Source: Acidimicrobiia bacterium (lineage in GTDB: Bacteria; Actinomycetota; Acidimicrobiia; Acidimicrobiales; Aldehydirespiratoraceae). From it: 62,654 nt of DNA. The notes beneath the pieces are model-generated. The model made no database searches and had not been told where the DNA came from. It saw nothing but the letters and a program-made list of their open reading frames with translations. The stretch spans positions 1 to 62,654 of the forward strand of contig JAJEDD010000018.1 of NCBI GenBank assembly GCA_022821685.1, in the 5' to 3' direction. A program made the position numbers and the translations under genes. Below are positions 49,820 to 59,540 of this stretch, in pieces; within the stretch, counting starts at the first letter, position 1, and every line of letters begins with the position of its first letter.

Positions 49820-49871
49820 GAATCCCAGCGAGGCTGCCACAGTCTGGGCCTCGCCCGTGGATCCCGATCGG

Positions 49872-50729
49872 TCAGGTTGCGGTTGCGAACAGGACGATGG
49901 CAATGGCGCCCATCGCCGCGCCCGCCCACTGCCAGCGGCGCACCGCCTCACGGTAGATCCGCCAGGCCAGGAACATGGTCGTGACCGGGGCGAAGCCCAG
50001 CATGGCCGCCACCACGGCCACGTTGCCCCGCTGGAAGGCGATGACGCTGGCGATGATGGCTCCGATGTCGATCAGTCCAACCAGCAGGGCGAAGCGGCAC
50101 ACGTCGCGGGTCACCGGGGCCAGGGGCTGCAGCGGTCTGGCAATCAGCGGGATGAGCACAGCCGCGCCGAGCTGGGTCAAGAAGGCGGGCATGGCCCCCG
50201 CGTCCGGCGAGATCCGACCCAGTACCAGACTCTGCAACCCCAACAGCACCCCCACCAGGCACCCCATGCTCAGCGCCGACCCCGACCAGAGCGTCTTGTC
50301 GGTCGGCAGCCCGCCCTCGCTCACGATCAACAGCACGGCCGGGATGGCCAGCAACACCCCGGCCAGTTCCGCTCCACCCAGAGCGTCGCCGGTCAATGGT
50401 CCGACCACCGCGGGGATCACCAGCGACACCAGGCTGAACACGGGAGCGACCACGGCCATCGGGCCCCGCTCCATCGAGAGGTACAGCAGCGGCCGCACGG
50501 CCGCCACCAGCACCACCGCCACCAGCGTCCAGTAGAGGTCGGCCCGGTTGAAGTCCGCCGGACGGAACACCAGCACGAAGATCCCCGCCACCGTCGCGCC
50601 CACGCACGAGGCCAGCCACGCAATCGACACCACCGCACCCCGATGGTCGATGCGACGGCCGCCGACCCCGCCGAAGAAGTCGCCCATCCCGAGCAGCCCC
50701 GCGGCCAGTCCTCCAAGGAACACAGGCAA
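49872..50729 (-). CDS. EamA-family (DMT superfamily) transporter
   Basis: A 285-residue membrane protein with about ten helices in two EamA halves (PVFLGGLAAGLLGMGDFFGG, AAVRPLLYLSMERGPMAVVA; GLIDIGAIIASVIAFQRGNV). No His-rich tail, unlike the EamA protein at 34336. Convergent with the hydrogenase operon. The start near 50729 gives the normal first helix. Substrate unknown. Confidence 0.82.
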   Translation of the reverse strand: MPVFLGGLAAGLLGMGDFFGGVGGRRIDHRGAVVSIAWLASCVGATVAGIFVLVFRPADFNRADLYWTLVAVVLVAAVRPLLYLSMERGPMAVVAPVFSLVSLVIPAVVGPLTGDALGGAELAGVLLAIPAVLLIVSEGGLPTDKTLWSGSALSMGCLVGVLLGLQSLVLGRISPDAGAMPAFLTQLGAAVLIPLIARPLQPLAPVTRDVCRFALLVGLIDIGAIIASVIAFQRGNVAVVAAMLGFAPVTTMFLAWRIYREAVRRWQWAGAAMGAIAIVLFATAT

Positions 50730-50874
50730 GCCCCCAGGCTAACCCCGCCCACCACCGCACCATTTGAAGCCACCCCCACTGCCAATTTGGCCTGTGAGGC
50801 CAAGCCACTCTGATGATGGGTAGGGTCGCTCTCCAATGGCGGGATCGGTGGGCCGTTGAAGTCGGGTTGCTTTT

Positions 50875-51201
50875 TTGTCGACTCTGGCCACGAGTGCGGT
50901 ACTGGTCTTCGCTCCGATCTATGCGACGGCTTCGTGCGAGTCTGTCGCCGGCGATACCGAGAGCTGTCCGACCAGCCGCCAGTCGCTTATCGAGCACGAG
51001 GGGCTCGGCGCGGTGGCGGTTGTCTCGGCGCCCGTGCTGGTCACCGCCGCGCCTGTCGTGGTTGCTAGACGAGCGGTGGCGATCTCCGCGGCGGTGGCCC
51101 TCTCCGCACTGACGGTGCTGGGTGCGGCATCCGTCGGGCTGTTCTTTGCTCCGGCCGCCGTGCTGTGCTGGCTGGCGGTGCCCCGCACCGAGGCCGATTA
51201 G
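50875..51201 (+). CDS. Small membrane protein (108 aa)
   Basis: An N-terminal hydrophobic segment (LATSAVLVFAPIYATA), a polar loop with two cysteines, and two further helices (VAVVSAPVLVTAAPVVVARR, ALSALTVLGAASVGLFFAPA). The layout resembles small actinobacterial membrane proteins of unknown role. TTG 50875 is the likely start; no strong ribosome site is seen. Confidence 0.5.
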   Translation: MSTLATSAVLVFAPIYATASCESVAGDTESCPTSRQSLIEHEGLGAVAVVSAPVLVTAAPVVVARRAVAISAAVALSALTVLGAASVGLFFAPAAVLCWLAVPRTEAD

Positions 51202-51207
51202 GGCCGC

Positions 51208-52314
51208 CTAATCGTCGGTGGTTTGTTTGGGGCGGCGGGCTCCGGCCACTGAGCGCATCGGCATGGTGGAGATCTCGAAGACCGCGCCCACGAGCTGGGC
51301 CGGGGCGCGGGCGGCTTCGACCAGGCCGCGGCCGAGGATGGCGCCCGCGGTGCGGCCCGACGTGCGGCGCGTCCAGCCCAGCGACACGAACACGCCCAGC
51401 GACAGCAGCGCGATGAAGGCCATGAACCCGACGACGATGATCCATCCGGCCGGATTGGCGAGCAGCGGCAGCTCGACGAAGTTCATCCCGAAGAACCCCG
51501 CCACCAGCGACAGCGGCAGCATGATGGCCGCGTACACGGTGAGGACTTTGGTTACTTCGGTGGCCATGCGGGCCTCGGCGCCCCGGTAGGCGTCGAGCGA
51601 CTCGGCCAGCGCCATGCGGGCGCCGTCCACGCCCTGGGCGGCTCGGGAGGCGGTGTCGAACACGTCGGAGAGCCGGCGTCGGCCCCGGTCCGACACCAGC
51701 GGCGAGATGGAGTGCCGCAAAATGTCGAGGGCTTCGCGCTGGGGGTGGACCGCCCGGCGCAGCGCGGCCAGATCGGCGCGCACCGCGGTGATCTCGATCA
51801 GGAAGTCGGCGTCGGCGTTGAGGGCCCGGTCGATGAGCTCCTCGTTGCGGTCGTCGAACACGTCGAGCACGCCGACGAGCCGGCGGGTGGCCACGTCGGC
51901 CAGTCGGGCCAGTGCCTCGTCGGGACCGCCGCTGGCCAGTTCGGGGCGGGCCAGCACACCGTCCCAGAGCGCGTCGACCGACGGCGAGCGCTGCTCGTGG
52001 ATGGTGACGAGCCGGCGCTCGGACAAGAAGCAGTCGAGCTCGTAGGTCTCGATCCGCTCGTCGCCCAGCGCGTGCAACACCACCAGCATGAACGTCCCGA
52101 AGTCGTCGACCTTGGGGAGGTCGATGTCCTCCACCGCGTCGCGCACCGCCAAGGCGTCGAGCCCCATCTGCCCGGCAATCTCAGCCAACTCGTCATGATC
52201 ATCGCGCCCCGCAGTGATGTCGATCCAAACCCAGCCCGCCTCGGGAAGCGCCCCAAGAGGCTCCACCGCCACCGCGCACCGCCCCGGCTCGAAATGCACC
52301 GCCCGCTGCCGCAT
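51208..52314 (-). CDS. CorA-type divalent metal ion channel
   Basis: About 368 residues with a long acidic/helical cytoplasmic domain (YELDCFLSERRLVTIHEQRS, LRRAVHPQREALDILRHSIS) and two C-terminal membrane helices. The first helix ends in the signature GMNF (MLPLSLVAGFFGMNFVELPL). CorA channels let in magnesium, cobalt and nickel. After the second helix it has about 60 basic residues, longer than usual. It may also help supply nickel to the hydrogenase, but nothing in the sequence shows this. ATG 52314 is chosen over 52359. Confidence 0.9.
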   Translation of the reverse strand: MRQRAVHFEPGRCAVAVEPLGALPEAGWVWIDITAGRDDHDELAEIAGQMGLDALAVRDAVEDIDLPKVDDFGTFMLVVLHALGDERIETYELDCFLSERRLVTIHEQRSPSVDALWDGVLARPELASGGPDEALARLADVATRRLVGVLDVFDDRNEELIDRALNADADFLIEITAVRADLAALRRAVHPQREALDILRHSISPLVSDRGRRRLSDVFDTASRAAQGVDGARMALAESLDAYRGAEARMATEVTKVLTVYAAIMLPLSLVAGFFGMNFVELPLLANPAGWIIVVGFMAFIALLSLGVFVSLGWTRRTSGRTAGAILGRGLVEAARAPAQLVGAVFEISTMPMRSVAGARRPKQTTDD

Positions 52315-52470
52315 CAACAAAGATGTTCCCACACCACCCCCACCAACCGCACGACCCACCCGGTCGGCGTGGAGTCCGTTCGAGGAGATCTTGACTTCGT
52401 CGGATCACCCGACTGGACACTCGGTCGAACGCGGGCTCACCATTCCAAGCAGCCTCGGCAGTGATCGCTC

Positions 52471-52989
52471 TCAGTGTTGGGGCTCACGCTCGAGCAAAGT
52501 GTCGAGGGATTCGGCCCATGTGTCGTCGATTCGTTGGATGGCACCGATCTTTGTGTTGTCGGTGGCCCATGGTGTGAGATCGCGGGCCCACTTGAACTTG
52601 AACGTCCATCGCTTGGTCACCGGGAACATGCACGCTGCGACGATGTCGAAGGCGTCGTAGGCGTACTTCCTTCCTGCACCGGAGTCGCGTGTCTTCTGGG
52701 TCTCAACCTTGGCGTCGCCGTCCTTGTAGGTCTCGCTGAGAGCGTTCTTGCACTCGATCGTCAGCTCGCGTCCGTCGCCGAGCCAGGCCCGGAAGTCCGG
52801 CATTCCGTCCTCGTCGATCGCCTCGTAGCCGGCGATGCAGGGATCGCCGTCGAGGAGGTTGCCCAAGTGGTGTTCCGCTACGCTCCCCCGCACAGCGACA
52901 CCGAGGCGGAAGTTCGACTCGATGATGTCGAGGGACTTGGAAATGCGGTACAGCTTGGGGATATAGCTGCGGCCGGCCAGATCCGCCAC
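52471..52989 (-). CDS. PD-(D/E)xK nuclease-like protein, restriction endonuclease candidate
   Basis: A 172-residue protein. The motif PDFRAWLGDGRELTIECKNA carries the PD...ExK signature with an ECK end, the metal-binding core of many restriction endonucleases. VAEHHLGNLLDGDPCIAGYE precedes it, as an N-terminal helix often does. RKYAYDAFDIVAACMFPVTK may be the following strand. It is 24 bases from the C-terminal fragment of a DNA methyltransferase, a typical restriction-modification pairing. Specificity cannot be inferred. Confidence 0.7.
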   Translation of the reverse strand: MADLAGRSYIPKLYRISKSLDIIESNFRLGVAVRGSVAEHHLGNLLDGDPCIAGYEAIDEDGMPDFRAWLGDGRELTIECKNALSETYKDGDAKVETQKTRDSGAGRKYAYDAFDIVAACMFPVTKRWTFKFKWARDLTPWATDNTKIGAIQRIDDTWAESLDTLLEREPQH

Positions 52990-53013
52990 GGCCCGCTCCT
53001 CAGTTCAGCCGCG

Positions 53014-53361
53014 TCAGCATGCGGCCGCCACGGCCCGTGCGACTTGCTCCGAGAACAGGGGAGGCACCGAGTTCCCGATCTGAGCCTGCACTGATGCTCG
53101 CCTGCCCACGAACGCGAAGTCGTCCGGGAACGTGAAGAGCCTGCGAAGCTCAGGGACGCGCAGGCGGCGGCTGTCCCAGTGGAACGGGCCGACGTTGGGG
53201 CCGGGCTGAGCCTGGATCGTCGGTGACGGCCTGTGGGGATCGAGCTTCAACATCGCCGGGCTCGCTGGTGATCCATCGGGCACAGTAGGCAAGCCCTGTG
53301 ACACTCCCGGGACAGCACACACCGTTTCCGGGATGATCGGCCTTAGCGCGGTGAAGCCCAA
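53014..53361 (-). pseudogene. C-terminal fragment of a DNA (cytosine-5) methyltransferase
   Basis: Only the last part of the enzyme remains: HRPSPTIQAQPGPNVGPFHW, then RRLRVPELRRLFTFPDDFAF and VQAQIGNSVPPLFSEQVARA, which are motifs IX and X of C5 methyltransferases. The catalytic PCQ and ENV motifs and the SAM-binding motif I are absent; upstream DNA runs into the tRNA gene within 40 bases. So the gene was truncated at its 5' side, probably by recombination near the tRNA. Without it the adjacent nuclease would be unprotected, unless another methyltransferase exists. Confidence 0.75.
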
Positions 53362-53391
53362 GTCGGAACATGTGCTCTGACCTGGGCTTTC
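53352..53391. repeat. Inverted repeat just downstream of the tRNA gene
   Basis: AGCCCAAGTC pairs with GACCTGGGCT across a loop of about 14 bases, with one G-T mismatch. It lies within a few bases of the tRNA 3' end. It could be a processing or termination hairpin, or a remnant of an integration site. Confidence 0.45.
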
Positions 53392-53393
53392 TT

Positions 53394-53470
<77 letters not shown>

Positions 53471-53508
53471 GCGCGATCTTAGCGAGGTCGCCGCGGACCG
53501 GCAACGCG

Positions 53509-54279
53509 CTACTTGGGGGGTAGGCGGATGCCGGCATCGACCCTTATGACCTCGCCGTTCATGTAGTCGTTGGTGAGCAGCTCCATCACCATCGAGGCCA
53601 ACTCGTCGGCAGTGCCCAAGCGCTTGGGGAACAGCACTCCGGTGGCCAGGCGGGCCTTGAACTCCTCGGCCGCCTCCCCGGTGCCGTAAATGGGCGTGTT
53701 GATCAGGCCGGGCGCCACCGTGTTGATCCGCACCCCCAGCGGCACCAGATCCCTGGCGATGGGCAGGGTCATGCCCGCCACCCCTCCCTTGGAGGCCGAG
53801 TAGGCGTTCTGGCCGATCTGGCCGTCGAAAGCGGCCACCGAGGCCATGTTGACGATCGCGCCCCGCTGGCCGTCGGCGTCCACCGGCTCGGTGCGGGCCA
53901 TGGCCGCCGCCGCCAGCCGGATGCAGTTGAACGTGCCGACCAGGTTGGTGGCCACCACCCGCTCGAAACTCTCCAGCGGCATGGGCCGGCCGTGGCGATC
54001 CACCGTGCGCACCGCCGAGGCGATCCCGGCCGAGTTGACCAGCACCCGCAGCGGACCCAGCTCCGCTGCCGCCTCGACCGCGGCCTGCACCGGCACCTCC
54101 TCGGCCACATCGCCCTCCACGAACACCCCGCCGACCTCTTCAGTCGCCTCCGCGCCCTTGGCCGCGTCGATATCAAGAATCACACACTGTGCGCCGAGGG
54201 TGGACAGGCGGCGCGCGCACGCACGACCGATGCCCGACGCTCCCCCGGTGACGATGGCCGCAGCCCCTCCCAAGTCCAT
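53509..54279 (-). CDS. Short-chain dehydrogenase/reductase (type 2 3-hydroxyacyl-CoA dehydrogenase-like)
   Basis: A 256-residue SDR enzyme. NAD-binding TGGASGIGRA near the N-terminus, acidic residue after the second strand (VILDIDAAKG, favouring NAD+), NSAG, catalytic serine in MASVAAFDGQIGQNAYSASK with Tyr and Lys. The similarity in order and spacing is to the HSD17B10-type short-chain 3-hydroxyacyl-CoA dehydrogenases. ATG 54279 has GAAGGGAAG upstream. Substrate not certain. Confidence 0.85.
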   Translation of the reverse strand: MDLGGAAAIVTGGASGIGRACARRLSTLGAQCVILDIDAAKGAEATEEVGGVFVEGDVAEEVPVQAAVEAAAELGPLRVLVNSAGIASAVRTVDRHGRPMPLESFERVVATNLVGTFNCIRLAAAAMARTEPVDADGQRGAIVNMASVAAFDGQIGQNAYSASKGGVAGMTLPIARDLVPLGVRINTVAPGLINTPIYGTGEAAEEFKARLATGVLFPKRLGTADELASMVMELLTNDYMNGEVIRVDAGIRLPPK

Positions 54280-54388
54280 GTCGCTTCCCTTCGCTCGGAG
54301 CTGGCCGACCCGCACAACCTAGAGGCCCAGCGGACGGCCCGCGGTTCTCTCCTCACCGACGCATGCCGGACCCGGCCGTGCGGCACCT

Positions 54389-56476
54389 CTATTCGGCTAG
54401 TACTCCTACTACGTCGTCTAGGACGGGGAGGCTGTCAGGGGGTCCCAGCACGGTGATTTGATCGTCGGCCTCCAGTACCAGGTCGGCCTCGGCCCGCAAC
54501 ACTCGGCCCTCGCGGCTTACCGCCTCCAGGAAGAAGCCGGCATCGATGGTGAGCGCGTCGACCCGCCGGCCGATCAGCGCCGACGTCGACAGCTCCGGCA
54601 GCAGCGGGTACTGGCCGATCGACAGGTCGGGCAGCAGCGCCTCCTTCACCTCGGCCTCGAAGGCGGCATCGGCCACCGCCTCGGCCCGGTCCGAATGCAG
54701 GTAGGCGGCCAGCTCGCCGGCCAGGCGCAGCACCCGGCCCGGCTCGGCGCTGCACCCGGCCAAGAAGAACAGCGCCTTCACCTGCTCGTCGCGGCCGCCC
54801 CAGGCCGCGGGGATGCGGATGCCGCCCGCGGCCCGCACTATCACCAGATAGTCGTCGTCGGTGTCGAAGAAAGCCACCGGCGTGGCCGTGGGATGCAACT
54901 CAGAGGGCTGGATCCACAGCGAGCCCGACTCCAGGAACCGGTCGGTCACCGTGCCCACATCCACCCTCGTCTGGGCCGACAGCACCTCCGAGGCTCGGGC
55001 CGCGGCCTCGTTGATGTCGGTTCCCTGGGGGATGCTCACCACCGCGGCCCGGGCGATCAGCCCCGGATACTCGTCGCCGGCCCGCGCCCCGTGGCTCTGC
55101 ACCGCCGCGCTCAGCTCACGGTCCAAGCCCCGGTCGACCAGCCGCCCCCAGCGCTCGAACACATGGTAGATGGCCCCTCCGTGCATCGAGCGGGTGCGGC
55201 CGTAGATCACGTACCACCCCACGCCCGCCACCACCGACGCCCCGGTCAGCAGCAGCGCGGTCGCGCCCAGCTCGATGATCAGGTACAGGTCGATGGCGAT
55301 CCCGGCCAGCTGCAGGTAGGGGAACAGCGGCGCGGTGAAGCCCGGCGCGTACGAGGCGATCCGCGACGCCCGAAGCACCAGCACCGCCGAGTTCACCAGC
55401 GCCAGCGTCAATAGCACGAAGGCGCTGGCCACCTTGGCAATGGCGGCCACGTCGAGCACCAGCACCACCGCCGCCATCCCCGCGCCGGTCGCCGCCACCC
55501 CCCAGGCCGGGGTGTTGAACCGGTTGAGCCGGCCCAGCCTCTCGCCCACCAGACGGTCTCGGCTCATGGCCAGCGGATAGCGGGCCGCGGCCAGGATCCC
55601 GGCGTTGGTGGCCGAGGAGAAGGCGGCCAGCGCGGCCAGCACCACCAGCACCGCCCCGGCCGCGGGCATCACGTCCTCCGCGGCGGTGTAGATCGGGGCT
55701 AGGTCGTCGTGCAGCAGCGCGGGCGGCACCACCGCCACCGCCACCAGCACTCCCAGCGTGTACAGGGCGGTGCTCACCAGCAGCGACAGCCCCATCCCCA
55801 GCGGAATGTTGCGCGACGGGTCGTTGATCTCCTCGGCCGCGCTGGCCACCTTGGTCAGCCCGCCGTACGACACGAACACCAGCCCGACCACGCTGATGAG
55901 CCCGCCCGCGCCGTCGGCGAAGAACGGCTCGAGGCTGCCGTCGCCGCCCACCTGGGGCAGGCCCGCCACGATAAACCAGCCCATCACGGCCAGCACGAAC
56001 CCCACCAGCAGCATCTGCACCAGCGCGCTGGCCCTGGTGCCGCAGATGTTGACCACGGTGAAGCCTGCGATCAGGGCCACCGCCAGCGGCTTGGCCGGCA
56101 CGTCGAGGACGATGTTGAGGTAGGCGCTCATGCCGACTAGGGCGAAGGCGTCCTTGAGCACCAGCGACAGCCACGTCGCCATGCCCGAGAAGGTCCCGAC
56201 CGCCGGTCCGTAGGCCCGCACCAGGAAGTAGTAGGCGCCGCCGGCCCGGGGCATGGCCGTGGACAGCTCGGCCACGCTCAACATGGCGGGCACGGCCACT
56301 GCCCCGGCCAGGGCGTAGGCCAGCACCGCGCTGGGTCCGGCGTCGGCCGCGGCCAGGCCCGGCAGCAGGAACAGGCCGGAGCTGAGCATGGCGCCGGTGC
56401 TCAGCACGAAGACGTGGCGAAGCCCCAGCGAGCGAGACAGCCCGGCCTGAACCCCGCCTGAGTCTCGCGCGCTCAC
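54389..56476 (-). CDS. APC-family permease fused to EIIA-like and TrkA-C-like domains
   Basis: A 695-residue protein. The N-terminal 430 residues form an APC amino-acid permease with about 12 helices (VFVLSTGAMLSSGLFLLPGL, AELSTAMPRAGGAYYFLVRA, FVSYGGLTKVASAAEEINDP). Then comes a region like a PTS EIIA_2 or stress-type regulatory domain (VSIPQGTDINEAAARASEVL, ALFFLAGCSAEPGRVLRLAG), and last a TrkA_C-like domain (DAGFFLEAVSREGRVLRAEA, VLEADDQITVLGPPDSLPVL). TrkA_C domains bind small ligands such as nucleotides. The order suggests transport gated by cytoplasmic signals. Substrate unknown. Confidence 0.85.
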   Translation of the reverse strand: MSARDSGGVQAGLSRSLGLRHVFVLSTGAMLSSGLFLLPGLAAADAGPSAVLAYALAGAVAVPAMLSVAELSTAMPRAGGAYYFLVRAYGPAVGTFSGMATWLSLVLKDAFALVGMSAYLNIVLDVPAKPLAVALIAGFTVVNICGTRASALVQMLLVGFVLAVMGWFIVAGLPQVGGDGSLEPFFADGAGGLISVVGLVFVSYGGLTKVASAAEEINDPSRNIPLGMGLSLLVSTALYTLGVLVAVAVVPPALLHDDLAPIYTAAEDVMPAAGAVLVVLAALAAFSSATNAGILAAARYPLAMSRDRLVGERLGRLNRFNTPAWGVAATGAGMAAVVLVLDVAAIAKVASAFVLLTLALVNSAVLVLRASRIASYAPGFTAPLFPYLQLAGIAIDLYLIIELGATALLLTGASVVAGVGWYVIYGRTRSMHGGAIYHVFERWGRLVDRGLDRELSAAVQSHGARAGDEYPGLIARAAVVSIPQGTDINEAAARASEVLSAQTRVDVGTVTDRFLESGSLWIQPSELHPTATPVAFFDTDDDYLVIVRAAGGIRIPAAWGGRDEQVKALFFLAGCSAEPGRVLRLAGELAAYLHSDRAEAVADAAFEAEVKEALLPDLSIGQYPLLPELSTSALIGRRVDALTIDAGFFLEAVSREGRVLRAEADLVLEADDQITVLGPPDSLPVLDDVVGVLAE

Positions 56477-56635
56477 ACTCGCTCAATGGGCCGGGCCATC
56501 CCCAAACCTAACCCGGCCCGGTCCCAGCGCTCAACACGCCCCGCGGGCGCGGCAACCGGGATGGGCCAGTTCTGCAACCCTCCCAGCCATGGCCCGTAGC
56601 GCCACCGATCCCCGCGGCGCGGCGGTCGGGAGCGG

Positions 56636-59536
56636 CTAGTTCTCCAGCTGTTGCAGCAGGCTGTCCAGGATCTCGTCTTGGCGTCGGCGCAGGTCGGCCA
56701 GTTCGTCGATCAGCTGTTGGGTCTCCGACTCAGTCAGCTCACCGACGCCGACGTCCGGCCCGTCCGCCACCGACGGCTCGTCGGCCTCGGCCTCGCCCGG
56801 CTCGTCCGCCACGGGAGCGTCGCCGTCGGTCGCCACCGGCGGCAGCACCACCCCGTCGAAGTTCGTGCCCGGATAAAGGTCTTCGAGGGCCTCGCCCAGC
56901 GTCTTGCCCAGCGCGGTGCGGTTGCCGACCGAGGCGATCACCCCCGCCAGCAGCGGGATCTGGGTTCCCTGGGCCCGCACGTACATGGGTCGCACGTACA
57001 GCACGGAGTCCTCCACCGGCAGCAGCAGCATGTCGCCGAAGTCGACCTGCGAGCCCTGGTCGTTGAGCAGGGTGAGCTCGCGGCTGATGTCGGGGTTGGT
57101 GGAGATGTTGGAGGCCACGATGGCCGGCCCCGGCGCCAGCAGGTTGGACATCTCGTAAGACACCAGCCGAGACGTGCCGTCGTCGCGGGTCTCGCCCACC
57201 ATGAAGGCGGTGAGCTCCTTGCGGCTGTCGTCGTCGGAGACCGGCACGAACGAGCGCAGGGCCACGAACGACGCCTGCTCCTCGCCGGGCAGCTGGATCA
57301 GCGAGTAGTAGGCCGGAACCCGCCGCTCCCGCCGGGTCAGCGTGCCGCCCTCGCCCACCACGGCCTCGGCGATGCCGCCGGCCTGGACGCTGCGGCCCGG
57401 ATCCTGGGCCACCGCCCAGCGCTCGGTGCCGATGATCAGCGCCTCGGGGTCCGACACCTGGTAGGAGGCCCACATGTTGGTCTGCACGGTGAACAGGTCG
57501 TTGGGGAAGCGCAGATGTGTGCGCAGGCCCTCGGGCATCTCGGAGAAGTCGGTGAACAGGTCGGGGAAGGCCGACTGCCACGCGGCCACTATGGGATCGG
57601 CGACCGGCATCACGTAAAGCGTCACATCGCCGTCGTAGGAGTCGACCACCACCTTGACCGAGTTGCGGATGTAGTTGGCACCAGCGTCGGCCAGCCCCGC
57701 CTCAATGCCCAGGCCGCTGGTGTCGGCGCTCTGGGAGTAGGGGTAGCGGTCGGTGGTGGTGTAGGCGTCGAGCACGTAGTGGATGCGGCCGTCGAACACC
57801 ACCGGGTACACGTCGGAGTCGAGCTCCAGGAACGGGGCGACGTTCATCACCCGGTCGCGGGCGTCGCGGATGTAGATGATGCTGGTGTCGCCGTCCACGA
57901 AGTTGGAGATCAGCGGGTCGAGCTGGCCGAAGCGCAGAGCGAAGGCCGACTGGCGCAGGAACGAGCCCATGCCCACGCCGCCGTCGCCGGTGTAGCGGAA
58001 GCTCTCCTCGCGCCCCTGGCCGTCCACGTAGTCGACCTCGTCTCGGGTGGCCCCCACCAGCGCGTAGCCGTCGAGGTTCTCGCCGATATAGATCTGGGGC
58101 TCGTCGAGTTGCAGGTCTATGGCGGGATCCACCTCGACGGGCAGGCCTCCGGTGATGAACACCGGGCTGCCCCGCACGTCGGTGACGTTGGCCCGGGCGA
58201 TGGCCATCCCGTAGCCGTGGGTGATGGCCACATGCTGGCGCTCCCACGACCCCAGCTCGCTCAGGTTCAGCTCGCGGGCGGCCAGCACCACCTGGGTCAA
58301 CTGGCCGTCCACCTCGTAGCGGTCGACGTCGAGCACTCCCGAGAAGCGGTAGAAGTCGCGCTCGCCCTGGTCCTTCTCGAAGGTGTCGGTGAGGGTGAGA
58401 GGGTCGAGGATGCGGGCGTTGCTGACCGTCTGGGCCGCGGATCGCAGCTGGGCGGGCGTGGGGTTCTCCCGGTAGTCGAACACCTCGAGGGCGACGTCGG
58501 CGTCGGGCACGAGCGAGTAGGCGGCCCTGGTGGCCGAGATGTTGTCGGCGGTGTAGACCGACTCGCGGGCGGTGGTGTTGGGATCAACCTGGAAGCGCTG
58601 CACGAAGGCCGGGTACAGGTTGCCCATCACCAGCGCGGTGAAGGCCCACAGGCCCACCGCCAGCGCGGGCAGCACCCAGCCCCGGCGGCGCAGGTTCACC
58701 AGCAGCAGGACCGCGGCGAACAGCGAGATCAGCAGCAGCAGATTGAGGGCGGGCAGCTTGGCCTTGACGTCGGTGTACAGGGCGCCGTCCACCACCCCCC
58801 GGTCCGAGATGGTGAGCTCGTAGCGCGACAGCCAGTAGTCGGCCGCCTTCACCAGGGCCAGCACGGCCAGGATGGCCGACAGGTGCACCTTCACCGCGGG
58901 CAGCACCCGGGGGGCGCCTCGCGGGACCTGGCCCCGGATTCCACCGTTGATGTAGTGGGCCACGCCGATCACCACCAGGATGATCATGAAGGCGGCGAAG
59001 GCCCAGCTCACCAGGAACGTCAGGAACGGCAGCCGGAATACGTAGAACCCGATGTCGGTGTCGAACAGCGGATCGACGATCCCGAAGTTCTTGCGGTTGA
59101 CGAAGAGCAGCCACTCCTCCCACTGGCTCGACACCCCCGACGCAGCCAGCAGCGAGAACACCGCCGACACGGCCAGCCGGACCAGCCGGGTGCGGCTCGA
59201 CAAGACGTCGTGGATGCGCCCGAGCATCTCCTCCTCGGGGCCCGGCGGCCGGACCTCGGGCTTGAGGCGGTCGGCGATGGCCAGGTTGATCCAGATCAGC
59301 ACGAAGAAGATGGCTGCGAAGATCACGAACAGGGCGATCTTGGCCAGCAGCACCCGGCCCCACACGTCGGTGCGGCCCAGCGAGTCGAACCACAGGTAGT
59401 CGGTGTAGAAGCGGGCGATGCCGCGCAGCGACAGCATCAGCACCAGCAGGCCGCCGGCGATCAGTATGGCTATGAAGCGGGTTCTTCTGGAGCCGAAGCG
59501 GGGTCGGCCCCCGGAGGGCGAGGTTACGGTGCGCAC
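56636..59536 (-). CDS. UPF0182 family membrane protein
   Basis: A 966-residue protein of the actinobacterial UPF0182/COG1615 family. Seven or so N-terminal helices (FIAILIAGGLLVLMLSLRGI, YTDYLWFDSLGRTDVWGRVL), then a large extracytoplasmic domain (FVQRFQVDPNTTARESVYTA, LVGATRDEVDYVDGQGREES) and an acidic C-terminal tail with a short coiled coil (LIDELADLRRRQDEILDSLL). Function unknown. It lies 5 bases after the DivIVA-like gene in the same direction. Confidence 0.92.
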   Translation of the reverse strand: MRTVTSPSGGRPRFGSRRTRFIAILIAGGLLVLMLSLRGIARFYTDYLWFDSLGRTDVWGRVLLAKIALFVIFAAIFFVLIWINLAIADRLKPEVRPPGPEEEMLGRIHDVLSSRTRLVRLAVSAVFSLLAASGVSSQWEEWLLFVNRKNFGIVDPLFDTDIGFYVFRLPFLTFLVSWAFAAFMIILVVIGVAHYINGGIRGQVPRGAPRVLPAVKVHLSAILAVLALVKAADYWLSRYELTISDRGVVDGALYTDVKAKLPALNLLLLISLFAAVLLLVNLRRRGWVLPALAVGLWAFTALVMGNLYPAFVQRFQVDPNTTARESVYTADNISATRAAYSLVPDADVALEVFDYRENPTPAQLRSAAQTVSNARILDPLTLTDTFEKDQGERDFYRFSGVLDVDRYEVDGQLTQVVLAARELNLSELGSWERQHVAITHGYGMAIARANVTDVRGSPVFITGGLPVEVDPAIDLQLDEPQIYIGENLDGYALVGATRDEVDYVDGQGREESFRYTGDGGVGMGSFLRQSAFALRFGQLDPLISNFVDGDTSIIYIRDARDRVMNVAPFLELDSDVYPVVFDGRIHYVLDAYTTTDRYPYSQSADTSGLGIEAGLADAGANYIRNSVKVVVDSYDGDVTLYVMPVADPIVAAWQSAFPDLFTDFSEMPEGLRTHLRFPNDLFTVQTNMWASYQVSDPEALIIGTERWAVAQDPGRSVQAGGIAEAVVGEGGTLTRRERRVPAYYSLIQLPGEEQASFVALRSFVPVSDDDSRKELTAFMVGETRDDGTSRLVSYEMSNLLAPGPAIVASNISTNPDISRELTLLNDQGSQVDFGDMLLLPVEDSVLYVRPMYVRAQGTQIPLLAGVIASVGNRTALGKTLGEALEDLYPGTNFDGVVLPPVATDGDAPVADEPGEAEADEPSVADGPDVGVGELTESETQQLIDELADLRRRQDEILDSLLQQLEN

Positions 59537-59540
59537 CGGG

